Shown in pieces: positions 23,690-35,689 of a stretch of 64,000 bases of DNA. Position 1 is the first letter of the stretch. Each line of letters begins with the position of its first letter. The notes below the pieces were generated by a model. The model was not told the origin of the DNA, ran no database searches, and saw only the letters and a list, made by a program, of their open reading frames with translations. Position numbers and translations under genes: made by a program. Source of the stretch: Parelaphostrongylus tenuis (Eukaryota > Nematoda > Chromadorea > Rhabditida > Metastrongylidae); contig JAHQIW010007066.1 of NCBI GenBank assembly GCA_019055375.1, positions 186,001 through 250,000 on the forward strand, written 5' to 3'.

Positions 23690-24376
23690 CTACATAGTAA
23701 AAGACGCACGTTTCGGCTTTTTAGCCTCACGAGTAGCATGATGGCTTTCTTTTCATCAGTCCCTTGTAGGGAGTATACCAATAGGATGAAAGGGAATCGA
23801 CGACGAACATTTTATAGTCTTATAAGGATATGACATGTTTGGAGCTGTTAGGTCTAATGGTATACAGGCGCCTGCTTCGTCCTAATGGGATTCATCAGCA
23901 CCATCCTACCTCGGTTCAGTCCATCCTCTAAGATTGAATAATCGCCTATACATGGTAAAAACAGAGTCGACGCCGAGCAAAAAGTTACACCAGGTCAGAT
24001 GATGTAGTTACCTGATATTGTGGTGACCGGCAGTCGATCACGTAATTGTTACAATGAATCACACTCTTCTATCGACCGCTTTCTTTACCGACCCGCTCAA
24101 AATGACATAATCTGATATGGAGATAACATGTTCTGAGCTACTAGGTCTAGTGGTATAAGGTCGATAGAAAAGGTATGATTCTTTGCTCGGCTTCGATCCC
24201 TTTATAGAGGATTATTTAACCTCAGAGGATCATCTCAATCGAGGGAGGGTGGTAGTGATAAGTACCAATAAGACGAAATAGGCGCCTGTATACCACTTGA
24301 CCTAACTCAAAACACTTGTATCCTTATCAGATTATATCGTTTTGAGCGAGTCTATAAAAAAGCGGTCGAAAGAAGA
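23690..24376. repeat. Inverted repeat pair with tRNA-like boxes, in intron 1 of srx copy B
   Basis: 23815-23950 (+) and 24210-24345 (-) align as inverted arms of about 130 bp. Shared blocks: ataaggata, ttaggtc(t)a.tggtatacaggcgcct, ttcgtc(c/t)taatgg, accatcct/ccaccct. A third, partial + copy is at 24100-24150 (ctactaggtctagtggtata). The ggtcta.tggta block looks like a Pol III A box, so the parent may be a SINE. At 23695-23755 the minus strand has GGCTAAAAAGCC then GAAACGTGCGTC, a hammerhead-like 3' half. Confidence 0.55.
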
Positions 24377-25679
24377 AAACATTTTACACTGCAGTCTTAG
24401 TTGAGTTCCAATTTTGTGACTACTCTTTAGTGTTAATCATGTTCAAACTAATAAGTCCTTTGATTGCATACAGTACATGTAACATTTCTTGCAGTTTGTT
24501 ATGAACTTGTACTCGCTACTGTTGAATAAAGAAAAACACAACTGATAAAGTGTACGGTAAGAGCTTATGATTAACTCACTAAGCTTTATTGTGGTTCTTT
24601 TTCTTTAATGTTGTCTACCACCACGGTACTTCATATAGTATAAGAATTAATATGAAGCCATTTGACAGACGTTATCAGTCGGAAATTGGATGTGAAAGAA
24701 GGCGTTTAGAAATACTCAATTTACTTCCTCTCATTCTCACTTTTGATTAAGCAAAAGTAGCTCTTTTGTGAGGTATAGAGAGCCAAGAAAGAATTAGCAT
24801 TATGATGTAGTTACAAAATTCCTTTGTGGTGAATTACCATGAAGATGCAAGGAGGAACCAATGTTTGAGGTAAATACTCTAACCTTTTCGAAATCGTGAA
24901 GAAGAACTCGATGTTTTCGAAAAGCCTGCTTTGGGGACTAAGTTTTAAATAAAGTGAATGGTCGACGAAACGCGAGAAACCAATTCCCACGAAATAAGTG
25001 ATCTGCGTTTACAATAAGAAGTGTTTAAACGTCGCTTTACCGAGGCTGTTAAATTGAAAAGAGCTTCGCTATAAAAGTTGATCTCGTAGACCAAATCCTA
25101 GCCTCATGCTTAATAACTAGTCATTTTCAAGAATTTTCTTTTATTTAGCGCTTCCTGTAATAAAATCATGATATGATGACTATATATCCATATTATTCAA
25201 TAATATGAAAAACTATGAACGTCGAACACAAGTTCAACTTGCATGTTACCTTTTTCAAAGACACACTGCTTTTGGGACTTTCAGACCTTTTGCGAAGAAA
25301 TAACGAAAATTCAGCAAACAGCCGTCAACGGTTTTGGTTTGACAAACATAAGCTGACGACTGATATATAATCAGAAGTTTTTATCTTACCACTCCCAATA
25401 AAAGGTTTGAAGTGTGTTGAACTACTGCTCAAAGTTCATCGCTTTGCATGTGTTACTCAACACTTTTGGACACTTTCCTTGAGACCTCACAAAAAAACTT
25501 ATAGTGTGAGCAATGCTTCAAGGCCATGTCTAAGCCGAGAAGTTCTTTTGCAACTTCTTCACCTAAAATGTACAATTTTACTCAATCGTAGAGTATATAT
25601 TTGTTCTCCGCATGGCATAAAATGCTTCAAATCCACTAAAATCTTATACACAGTAATAAAGTCTATTTTGAGGTGTTAC
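24377..25679. other. Intronic sequence, nothing recognised
   Basis: Part of intron 1 of srx copy B. The frame at 25407-25691 has no domain I recognise. Confidence 0.4.
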
Positions 25680-26090
25680 CATCCCACATGACATGCTTGT
25701 CTCAAAAATGATTTCCTAACATACTGAAATTTGAGCTGTACTCTTAAGAAAACACTCGAAACGAAAGATATGATATATTTAATAAGCTAGCCAAGAACAA
25801 TCGAGTGTACAACACTGTCTGTTCAGTAATAATTTCACTGGACTTACAGTGTAAATTGATCGTCGTCGCTTATTTTTAATGTGGGGACTGGAGCACCCAC
25901 AGAATATCAGCAAACGGCGAGAAAGGGTAACTGCCCGACTGACGAGACCGCAAGGTCGAAACGCGTGTACCGGGCTCTATAAGTCAGTCCATCTTTAACA
26001 GGCCACATGACATGCGTGGCTCAAAAATAATTTCCCGGCATATTTTGAGGTGGCATGTAGCTCTAAAAATATCTAATTTCCCGAAAAATT
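25680..26090 (+). mobile_element. PLE-like terminal repeat with 319-nt period, in intron 1 of srx copy B
   Basis: acatgacatgcttgtctcaa at 25686 recurs as acatgacatgcgtggctcaa at 26005, 319 nt away. Between them are cgagtgtacaacact (shared with 15495-15510) and hammerhead HHR3. The right part also aligns with 35470-35560 (tgacatgcgtggctcaaaaatg, tttgagctg, aagaaaacactcgaaacga). The same unit length and order as at 15.3-15.7 kb shows one repeat family in two subtypes. Confidence 0.75.
25931..25977 (+). ncRNA. Hammerhead ribozyme HHR3, intronic and sense
   Basis: Core CTGACGA is at 25939-25945. Stem II GACC/GGTC is capped by a GCAA tetraloop (25946-25957). GAAA is at 25958-25961. Stem III has two pairs (A25961-U25968, C25962-G25967) with a GCGU loop. 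Cleavage is predicted after A25969. Stem I pairs GCCCG (25933-25937) with CGGGC (25971-25975), with an A-C mismatch next to the core. It lies in intron 1 of srx copy B, on the transcribed strand, 217 nt before exon 2. Confidence 0.83.
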
Positions 26091-27949
26091 TGAAAGCTTA
26101 GAAAAGTGAGGTTGCATTGTCTGTTGAGATCTCAAATGTAAGAAAAAGCTGCAGAATCAACAGTTGGGGAAAGCGATAATCAATAAATTTCAGGTAGGAG
26201 TGTTGGGCTTGATCTCAAACGGCACTGCTATAATAGCCGTTCGAAGCAATCCGGCCCTACGGAACTCATTTGGTCTGCTCTGTCTCTCGCACAGCATAGG
26301 CAACATTGGTGTCATACTCGTCTACGTCTTTTGGGTCACACCGATTATATTGCTGTAAATGTTAATAATTCTAAACGTCAGAGATTACGAAATGGCTAGT
26401 TTTACTATGTGTGGAGTGAGAATTTCCGCAGTTAAATTTCAAACGGAGTCAATAATTGCATGACTGTGCCTTACCAGCAAACGTGACTTGTAGTTGAGAC
26501 GTCAAAGTCTTAAGTAGTTGAACTAGGTCATAACTAAGGCTAAGAGAGCCTTGAGATTCCGTCTACTGTTGAAGAAACCAATATTTCATCAAGATTTCTC
26601 AAAGATGAACCTGGAATGAAATTTTGTCTTGTTTCTTCGATGACGAAAATTCGCAATTCTCTGTGGATATTTCATGTAGTTGACTTTTGCATCAGTGTGT
26701 GAAAAACCATTTCAAGCACTAGTGTATCGCTGTTTTCATATTGTTTCTTTAAAGCGTTTGAAAACGGCTCTTGAGCCCTTCGCGAAAACATGGTGAAATC
26801 CTTGAGTGCAGTGCTGAACTCGCGAGAAATAACAAACTTTAACTTTGTGAAATTGGCTTCGGATGGTTTTTGTTAAGGAATAAACCTATAGCATTTCGCG
26901 TGACAGAAGAAAGAGAACAACGTTTAATTGCATAAAAAGAAAGAACTACAAAGTTTCCAGACGCTGAATTGACTAATCTTGTAACTTTTAGTGAAAGTGG
27001 TCTATCGGCCGAATTGATAGGGAAAATGGTCAGCATGGTGATTATCATGTCATCTTACGTATGCGGCTATTCTCACCTCGCTATTTGCCTGAACAGGCTC
27101 ATCGCCAGCGCATTTCCTCTACACGTTTCCAGCTTGCTGACCGTAAAGAACACTTCTTTCGTAGTTTTGATTTGCTGGACGTTGGGATTCTTTCATATAG
27201 TACCGTATTTTTGGAGTGAGTTTTATTATATCCTTGTTAGTTAGATTTGTGGTGTTTGAGAATACGATGGACCACGATGTCAATGGAAAATGTGTGCATT
27301 GAAGTCCACCTAGACATTATCTCTAAGATAATAAGTCTACGAATGAGGCGACCTCAGTTCAAAAATGAGTCTAAAAATGGAGCACGAGTCTGATCACACC
27401 GATCTTGAGCGAGTAACCACTTGGAAAATATTCTCGAAATTCAACCAACGTCAGTGTTTGACATCTTCACAAACAGATTTGATAGCAGCTCTCGAAGAAG
27501 GAAGTATTTGATTAGTTTGGGGCTCTATGCAAAAATATTCGCAGCACTCTAGAGATCTACACTGATTGCAATGAATGCGCTCTTCCTTTTATAAAATTTT
27601 GCCAACTCACTAAGTACCTAAGCGCCTTCTAAGAGTCTTTTGAGCGCATTCAACAAATTCCACTACAATCTTCGTTACATCACAAATAATTTGACTCGGT
27701 TTGAAGATGTCATAGTGTAGTATTCTGCGCAAAATTGAAAAAGCCTGATCTCCTCACAATGACAAACTTCGTTCAGCTCAGAGTTGCTTCGTCTTCTTTG
27801 ACACTGTGAATTGGATGTGGATGCCTTCCGATACACCGTGTGGTCATATAACTTCTATCTTTATAAACTTCTATGCCTGTTCAGTCGTCTTGATCCTGGT
27901 TTTCCTACTCGACTCCGTCACCCTAATCTGTTTAAGACTCACACACAAG

Positions 27950-30600
27950 GTTAGTGTTGAATAAGCTGACTATGAATATCTTTATCATATATTACCCCGT
28001 TGATGGACAAGTGATTCAAACGGACATGGACAAAATCTCCATTTGCCTCAGTAGTGTAAAAAAAAGTAGCCCAATGGGACCCGCTTGCTCTGGAGACTTA
28101 CTCAGCTTCATAATTTTCTCGTATCTTGAAATGTCTGCGATGATTTTCCTCGTAGACTATTTGACATCTCCACGAACGTAGTCGATTTTCAACATTTTCT
28201 CGTGTATTATGTCGTCTTCCATGTTTGATGCTGATGCAAGTCATAAATTCGTATTCCTTCGCAAATTCGTGTAATAGCGTACTCCTGGCATTGTAGTCTG
28301 GACTACACTTGATGACTTTAAGTGTTTTTACCACAATAGCACCCATTTTTCCCATTTCTATGGTAGGTGGGAAAGATTTGTAGAGCTGGGAATATGGATA
28401 CAAGGCAGACTATTTTTGCCCACCCCGCTAAGTCTTTTGAGCTTCTCAAGCTTTTCCCGAGCTGCTCTCTGCTTTCTAACTTGCCATGGTAATAAGTTTC
28501 TACATGCTGCCTTATGACGTTGATAGACATAGCTGAGCATGTAGAACCGCTCAATTTACGTCACTGATGTCGTCAAATAGTGATTTGTGTAGAGTCGCCA
28601 AGGCTGTGGACAGATTTTGTTACTATTTCTATCCAGAGAGCTTTGAGATTTTTCTCTAATAGAAAGAAGTGATGTAAACATTTATTCAATTTTCCCGTTA
28701 CGAAATCGCTTTTAGGAATCTGGAAAATAGATCTAATAGGTTGACATATCAATCTCATTTTATATTACATGAAAGAAGAGCACAATATTGGTAATATCCA
28801 AAAAATAATCGTGGATTACCCTCCATATATTCTATCTAGATGTTGTACCTGTTCTGCTGGACGTCGTCGGTCATCTCGATTTCGTTCAGGGCAATACTTC
28901 AGCTTCAGCCACTACGCTGCTCTTTGCTATTTAAGTCTTCTCTCCCTGCTTTTTCATTTGCAGTTTTGATTCGACGTGGATCACCATTCCTCTGCAGCTC
29001 ATGTAATCTCTCGTGACCGCATCGCCTTGAGTGTTCCTGAAAACAGATGTGTTTTGGTGATTTTCGAGCTCTCAGCCGTCATGGTGCTGACGCCAAAACT
29101 TCTGAATAACAGCGCTGTTCCTCGTCGATGTTGTTAACACCAGCATCTTTCAAAAGTCAACTGATGATCTCAACAATATACACTTTATTGCTGCTGTAAA
29201 ACATCGTTTTTTTCTCTTCATGTGATTGTTTTTTTTTTCTTTTCACGATGCAACGAAGTCAATGCAAAAGACACAATGGTATGGATTTTTTGCAGAATTT
29301 TGAGACAACAGGAGCTTGAGCTACGCTAAAATGTGGACTATTTCATGGATATGGTGAACATATATAAATATATAAACAAAGAAAGTCGCTCACCCTGCTC
29401 GTCGCCTTCTGATCGGTGACTCTCAATGTGACAGTCTTTAAAAGTTCCTCTCGCTGTTATGCCAGCGTTCATATCGCAAGCGATAGGTCTGAAGATCGAT
29501 TCTTTCTATACCACATCTTCAAATTTGAACAGAACACTTCAGCTTTGCCTTTACTATAACCTGATGAAGTGTGCGTAACGGCAAAGATTATCTGTGTTGT
29601 TCCATAAGTCCTCAATCGTAAGCAATCGATCTGATATATAGTTCTTTTGACAGATCAAAGTGCTTTTCCAAACACACGCTGACGGAACGGTAACCCGTTC
29701 ACTGCTTTATCGACGCATGATCCGGAGAGCAATTCTTATATGATTTTTTGGATAGCGTTTAGTTTCCCTCCAGTGTTATAGATAACATTCATTTTATGGC
29801 TTAGCATTAGCTAATTTTACGAAAAATTATTATGATCAGAGCTAAATCAAGAGTACAATACTATCTCAGTCCCTGTCCGATGGAGTGAAACTCATCTTGT
29901 CGTACATACTTGCATCATGAGATGTTAAAGCGAAACTATGCGGAACAAATTTTCGTTTGATTGAGCGATACTTCCTTGATTGATAAAGGTAATGTAAAAC
30001 TTCTATAAAAACCTTATTTCCTAAAATACCAAAGATCCTATCTTCTTCAAAGCAAAATTTTTTTATCCGACTATTTATAATTGGTCGTCGTTGCAATGTG
30101 AATTTTCCTTGCATTACAGTGAAAGGGAGCATCAAAACTCAAATGATTTGTCCTCACTCTACAGAATTACAATACAGCAAAGGCGTTGAAGTATTGCCAT
30201 CCAATGTAGCCTGCTTTTTGGCGCAGTATCCTGCAGAAGCCTATATCAGTACTAACTAGCACATTGCGTAAAGGCACTTTCAATACCATCCCTCCTTCTG
30301 CCTCGAAATGATCACTTAATCTTTTCTAGAGCAGAAATGCTTGTTATTACTCTTTTTTTGAGAGCTTCCATTCTCAGAGTAGGAAGAAGTCTTCTTTCAA
30401 GTAAAATCATCGTTATAAAAATTAAAGGATGTGCTACAGTAGGGACTTGCCAAGTGAAAATTTTGTGCAATAGAAGCAGAGAAGCAAATATTCTGGCTGA
30501 GATTATTAATTTTCCTTCTCGGCAATGCATTATCCTTAAAATCTGGTTCAAAAAACCCTGTAGGCGAAAATGGTCAATGTTTGAAGAATTTAGTATAGTA
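27950..30600. other. Intron 4 of srx copy B, no element recognised
   Basis: No gene or named repeat. At 28065-28085 agtagcccaatgggaccc resembles, in antisense, the 3' end of the RTE copy at 41114-42769 (actgggctactcttgc). At 29550-29590 there is CTGATGAAGTGTGCGTAACGGC, a possible decayed relative of the hammerhead at 44.1 kb lacking GAAA. Confidence 0.4.
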
Positions 30601-31261
30601 CTTGATTGAAACTATTTCATAATCCTGATGTTATCCACACAGATGTCGCCCAACTAAGGAGAAACAAAATGGCGATGCGCTTGTTCAAGCAGGTAAGGCA
30701 CTCAATTGAATAAGAAATGCTTTACAAGTGATTCAAGCATTCTTGTCGAAATCTCTTGAACAGAGTGATTCATATTCATCACAGGCACTGTGTCGAAACG
30801 GGCTATTTACCTTCGTACAAATTAGCTTTTTCTGCATTTGCCCACAATTCAAGAATCGATGGCCCATATTCTTCACTAACACACTCGCATGGGAATTGAG
30901 TCACTCGGTAGATGGGTAAGTCTAACATTATTTTCAGTAACCTATTTATATGCATTAAAATTGATGAAAGAGATCCATTACAATGTGAAAAAGCTTACAA
31001 TACTCAAAGATTATATAGGATCCAAGACTGTAGGAACGCTGTATGAATACTCATTAGCTTTCTTCCAATTCTTCGGCACAACAGAAGTTTTTTTTTGGTC
31101 GCCTAAAATCTTTCGTGCTATGTATTATCTTTGCAGAGCTTTCTGCTTTGTGTATAGCATGAAAATAAAGCACATGCTCTAAAATGATGAATTTGGCTTG
31201 AAAACTTTGTAAAGCTGTCCAAAACGAGAGTTGTCAGTCATTTCTCACAAAATATCCTTCT

Positions 31262-31750
31262 TTTTATTTAAAACTTGCACGTGGTTGGCATTCGCCTTCG
31301 TCAGAGTCTAGACGTATGAATCATATCAAATTTGATTATTTGGTTAATATTTTGCAAGATAAGGTGCCATATCACTTGCTATGTTTAGGCATTCCCTCCT
31401 CCTATTTATTTCCGGTCGTTTGCGCTTTATGCAAAAAGCCTCAAGGGTTTTTCGCGTTGATGTTTTTGATTCTTGTCCCAGAATTTTCACTACCACACCA
31501 AAGTGCGTATTGTTATGTTTTTCCACTCTATGTGTGTACCAAGAGGTTTACTTCTTTTGCTGTTGTGTTTCCCATGTAAGTGTCCAAAGTGGTCTTCCTG
31601 TCTCGCCAATATATTCCTCACCTCATCTTGTGCACGAGATCAGATATATTGTACCCAAACTCATGCAATCTCCTTCTCTATCATTAGAGCATAATTTACT
31701 CTTGTCAGTCCTACACAAACGGTCATACAAGCGGTTCCTAACCATTTGAC
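31262..31750 (-). mobile_element. PLE 3' end with GIY-YIG endonuclease relic (minus copy)
   Basis: On the minus strand the frame reads EGDCMSLGTIYLISCTR, a stop, then EEYIGETGR, VEKHNNTHFGVVVKILGQES and TRKTLEAFCIKRKRPEINRR. GTIYL-YIGETGR is the GIY-YIG catalytic start, and the C-x(2)-C ahead of it is the Cys motif usual in PLE endonucleases. Downstream (31262-31330) the minus strand has CTCTGACGAAGGCG followed by GTGCAAG, the 3' non-coding end shared with 32466-32570. No reverse transcriptase domain is present. Lies in intron 6 of srx copy B. Confidence 0.78.
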
Positions 31751-31869
31751 GACGTAAGTTAATATTGTTGTTTTAGGTATTGTTTCAGTTTAGTATCGTT
31801 TCAGGTGAGGGCAATTCATTCGAGTGGTGGTGGTCGCCCAGAATAGTGGTTTGGAAAACTCCGTAAGAA

Positions 31870-32570
31870 TCATAGAAATTTCTTGTCATCAACTGGTTCG
31901 GAACCGCTTGACGACCGTTTGTGTAAGATTGACAACTGTAAAGTATGTCCTAATGGAAGAGAAGGAGATTGCATGAGTTTGGGTACAATATACCTGATCT
32001 TGTGCACAAGATGCGGTGAGAAATATATTGGTGAAAAGGAAGACCACTTTGGACACTTAGATGGAAAACACATCAGCAAAACAAGTAAGCCTTTAGGGGC
32101 ACACATAGGTGAAAAGCATAACGATGCGGACTTTGATGTGGCAATGCAAATCCTGGGACAAGAATCAAAAGCATCAGCGCGATAAACCTTTGAGGCTTTT
32201 TGGATAAGCCGCAAACGACCAGAAATGAATAGCAGGGAGGAATTCCTAAACATAACAACTGATATGGCACCTTATCTCAGATTCATCTTCTAGTCTAAAT
32301 GTGGTAGAATTGCAAATTGTGTCACACTGGACCGGTGAGCGCTCTCAAAAGCCAAATAAAGTGAGTTTTTCAGAATGACTAGAAAGTTGTCTTCTTCCTC
32401 ATTAGATTTTTGATTCTTGCAAAATATTAATCAAGTAATCAAATATAACATGATTTATACGTCTAGGCTCCGACGAAGGCGTTGCCGCCGAAACGTTAGC
32501 CATCGAGTTTTAGGGAAAAGAAGGAAAATGCCAATCTCGTGCAAGTTTGAATAAAGAAAAGGACGATTCG
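31870..32570 (+). mobile_element. PLE 3' end with GIY-YIG endonuclease relic (plus copy)
   Basis: Frame 31883-32185: LCKIDNCKVCPNGREGD (Cys motif), GTIYLILCTRCGEKYIGE (GIY-YIG), PLGAHIGEKHNDADF, AMQILGQESKASAR, then a stop followed by in-frame TFEAFWI and RKRPEMN. A segment at about 32281-32410 is absent from the minus copy. Then caaaatattaatcaagtaat and cgtctaggctccgacgaagg match again. The two copies are arranged 5' to 5' about 120 nt apart. The ETGR residues after YIG have become EKED, so it is inactive. Confidence 0.8.
32466..32503 (+). ncRNA. Hammerhead-like motif at the PLE 3' end
   Basis: CCGACGA (core with U to C), a bulged A, stem II GGCG/CGCC with TTGC loop, GAAA, then CGTTAGCC. 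The minus copy at 31262-31330 keeps CTGACGA but has lost GAAA. Stem III would be only the self-complementary ACGT, which could form only between two molecules. Neither copy has a complete core. Confidence 0.4.
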
Positions 32571-32684
32571 ACCAATAATTCTCTAAGAAATTCAATCATT
32601 TGACAGTATACCTAGCCTGATTATAGGCAACCGTTTGCTGGGGAAGGGCTAAATACACTGCTTCCGGAAAGATTGAGGCTGGTG

Positions 32685-33075
32685 ATCGAAGAAGGAGATG
32701 AGGTCATTTTGAGATATGTAGTCTGTGATTTCTCCTCCTGCAGAGGTTATTTTAGAGAGTAGAAGAGATGATAATGAGATGAAGCATTGTCAGGCTATAT
32801 GGCGACTGTAGTGTCGTGATCCAGCCCAACTTTTTCAGAATGTGGCAGGTCAACTTTGCAATGTTAGGTCAAACTTTGCAATGTTAGGTTTTCCCGGAGA
32901 AGGGCGACACTGAGTCGTTTCCGACACTTTCCTGCATTGCTGCCACCAATTTTCGGAATCGTTTCTCGCAGACATGAGCACTGATTGTCTGCTCGTTATC
33001 GAGTAGTTACAAAATAGCATGCCCAGTCAATCCCAAAAAACCGAGAGCATAACCTTCTGATCATAAAACGTTGGT
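32685..33075. repeat. Dispersed repeat R5, copy 2
   Basis: Partner of 8880-9245. It contains a small internal duplication (gtcaactttgcaatgttag followed by gtcaaactttgcaatgttag, 32858-32888). Confidence 0.6.
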
Positions 33076-35054
33076 TTGGTTGAGTGACGAGTATTTGCTG
33101 TGAATGCGCCAATGGGCGCTCTTCCCTCAGTATATCAAGGAATCAAATTTAGCAGTGAAAGCCTCGTTAAGGTCCTGTGCGATTGCAGTACAGGACTTTC
33201 GCACATGATCGTGTGTACAGCGCTATTGTGGTCTGTTAACCGATGTTCATCGAGACTTAACTTTTTTGTAGCTTTATTTCATATAGATGACGAACGGTGG
33301 TGTTAGTGCCTTACCCAAGGGTCTGCTCCATATCTTTGATGCTAGCACCTGGATGCACTGCCAGATCATTATGCAGGCGACCTTGCTCAAAGTGCCTGGC
33401 TGGCTAATGTGAAGTTGAATTTGTCTGCTCATATCGCTTTCGTCGAAGCGCTTGAATCAATGATGTAGTCTTGCATTGTTGTCTTTTCGGCTGTTTTCCT
33501 TACACTAATCTGCAACTTGTGTTTGTAAAGGATAACAGAGCGTAGCTGAGGGTGATGCATTATAAGGTTTACTCCACTAATCCTCAGGGCGTCCGTCCTT
33601 TTGTATACTCCTGTCTAAAGTTGCTAGAACACTCTCCAACATACCACACTGTTTGTCTCCCTGCAAGGGAAAGGCTGACTTGAAAGGCACCGTGTTACCG
33701 ATGAGCCTGAGAAGGTGAAACAGCTGTTTAGTACGCATAAGTGCCATATCAGACCTAATGAAAATCATTATATGAGCATGATAACAGAACGTCGCAGTTT
33801 TTTAGTAATCGTTAGCTTTGAAATAGAATAAAAGATTGCGAGGACAAGTGGGAAAAATGATGGGCAGCTCAATATTTTCCAGTCGTAATGAATAAAAAGC
33901 ATAGCAGTACGCTTATCACCTTCTCATCCTCATAGAAGCTCCAAGTTCATCCCTCTGCGCACTGAGTAAGTTGCGCTTGTAGCCCCGGTGTTACGGGCGA
34001 CAAATTGCTTGTGGTGGTGATGGTGGTGGTTAATGACGCAAGCTATTGGAAGAAGTTGCTAGTTTGATCTTGTCTCACGACGCTTCACAACAGATGTTTT
34101 TGATCTTAAGGGTGTCTATCACTATTGAAGGGTATTTAAAAGGCATAGTTATTGTGGAAAAACACCTACTTGTCTTACAAGTCACTATTTGCTGATACAA
34201 AGTAGATCCATGGGATGACAATGCACTTCTAAGTTTCGTATGGCATTTTTTCGACGACGATTTGATCGTCAAAAGCAAAAGCATATTTTGCATAGTGCAC
34301 AACTCTCTAGGAAAAAGGTATACAGATGTGGAGTAGTCAGCTTTGCAAAATCTGTGCTCTGCTTCCTACGTAAATTTGGAGTTGGATATGCGTTGCTTTC
34401 CCATAGATTTACGTTTACAAGTCAATAAATAGTGAGTTGTGAGACAACGGACGGTTTTTTTTGCTATAAAAATTGCGACTTTGAAAGTGCCTTCAATATT
34501 AATAGACGTCACAGAATCCTCTCTGGAGAGTCGCGAGAGGAGATTGAACCCAACCTTCTTTCTGACGGCCTGCCTCATTAACCTCGGTTTTGCGGAGCAC
34601 TCGACGGATGCTGTGGGGCTGACTGTGTGCCCCACTCGCTACGCTAAGAATAATTTGCTTGATAGTTTGTTTACCGGGTCAGCAGGCGCACTGAGAAGAT
34701 CTCTTTAGAAACATAGCACGGAATCAAAGTTGGTGAGGTCTGAATTCTTGTATCATTGTTATAAGTCTAGGAGAAAAGCTCTGTTCAGCGGAAAATTCCT
34801 TCAGATAATCGTGCACCTGGAGGGATACACGTCGTTCCGAGCGAATTGAAATGGAAGGTAGTAGATGATTTAAGATTTCAAGCCCGGGTTTTACGTAAAC
34901 TTTGGCTTGTTTAATATAGATGTTTGATAGATCGCTCTATTTCCGAACAAAACTTACACGCGATAGCAACTTCTCCTTTGAAATTCGGTAGCCTACGTTT
35001 TTGAATAAACAAGTCATCTCCGTACAATCGAATGGAATATTTTAAAGCTTATGG
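33076..35054. other. Intron 6 of srx copy B, nothing recognised
   Basis: About 2 kb without a gene or known repeat. The paired frames at 34366-34708 are opposite strands of one stretch and have no known domain. Confidence 0.4.
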
Positions 35055-35175
35055 CAATATACCCAATATGCAATGTGAAGTGGCGCGCAAAAGCGTTTGC
35101 GTCAGCCAGGGTTCTAACCCAGATCTCACTCTTTCCGAGAGCGCGTTGCACTACCGATGCCCTTTTCACCCAATT
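35055..35175 (-). repeat. S1 element, minus copy
   Basis: Starts atacccaatatgc. The minus strand then has GCATCGGTAGTGCAACG, CTCGGAAAGAGTGAGATCTGGGTT and GGCTGACGCAAACGC, the tRNA-like core of 19355-19426. Confidence 0.75.
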
Positions 35176-35341
35176 AGAATGAATCCTCGCAGAACCTCCC
35201 ACATCAAAATATCATCCTCAAATTATGTTCCTGTGCGAGGATGGTATCTCCTATTTCAGAATGTCTTTGTCACTTCGTCCTAAACTACATGAGCCAGTTG
35301 CGTACTTGGATTATCGACATACACGCCGAGCAGGTGTTTTT

Positions 35342-35620
35342 TTATGCGGACACCAAGTTGCCTACTCTTTTCGCAAAATATTTCTCTCCACATGCTTTAT
35401 AGGAGATTAGGTAAACTGTACCTATGCTTCCAGTCGCGAGATCGAAACACGTGTATCGAATTCTGTAAGTCAGCCCTCTTTGACAGACCACTGACATGCG
35501 TGGCTCAAAAATGATTAACAGGCATATTGGAATTTGAGCTGCGGACTTAAGAGAACACTCGAAACGAGAGGTTCTACGAACCATTGCCAGCCAACTGGCG
35601 ACGTTACGTGTTAAGTGAGA
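35342..35620. mobile_element. PLE junction: minus GIY-YIG relic joined to plus terminal repeat
   Basis: 35342-35430 on the minus strand encodes ATGSIGTVYLISYKACGEKYF, the GIY-YIG start and the Cys that precedes YIG. At about 35430 the sequence switches to the plus-strand terminal repeat: gaaacacgtgtatcg (hammerhead 3' half), tctgtaagtcag, tgacatgcgtggctcaaaaatg and aacactcgaaacga, matching 25958-26060 and 25700-25760. This is the physical link between the hammerhead repeat family and PLE endonuclease sequence. Confidence 0.7.
35437..35462 (+). ncRNA. 3' half of a hammerhead (HHR4)
   Basis: Retains a partial stem II 3' side, CGAAAC, an ACGT loop, GTA and TCG, as in HHR1-HHR3. CTGACGA is missing because the 5' half is replaced at the junction. 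Not functional alone. Confidence 0.5.
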
Positions 35621-35689
35621 ATTCTACAATCCTTTCGGAGTTTAACAGACTACTGCGGTACTCTTCGGTTGCAAAGATTTAGATGAATA

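Noticed and set aside
28098..28554. Overlapping minus-strand frames rich in charged residues
   Set aside because: Three mutually overlapping frames, no recognised motif, and inside an srx intron.
29550..29590. Hammerhead starting CTGATGAAGTGTG
   Set aside because: GAAA is replaced by GGCAAAG and the stems do not close.
31381..32253. Frames of 122 and 127 codons that look alike on opposite strands
   Set aside because: Both are antisense to the inverted GIY-YIG copies.
32466..32503. Fully active hammerhead at the PLE 3' end
   Set aside because: Core U is C, stem II starts with a bulged A, and stem III has no room for a loop. Kept only as a hammerhead-like motif.
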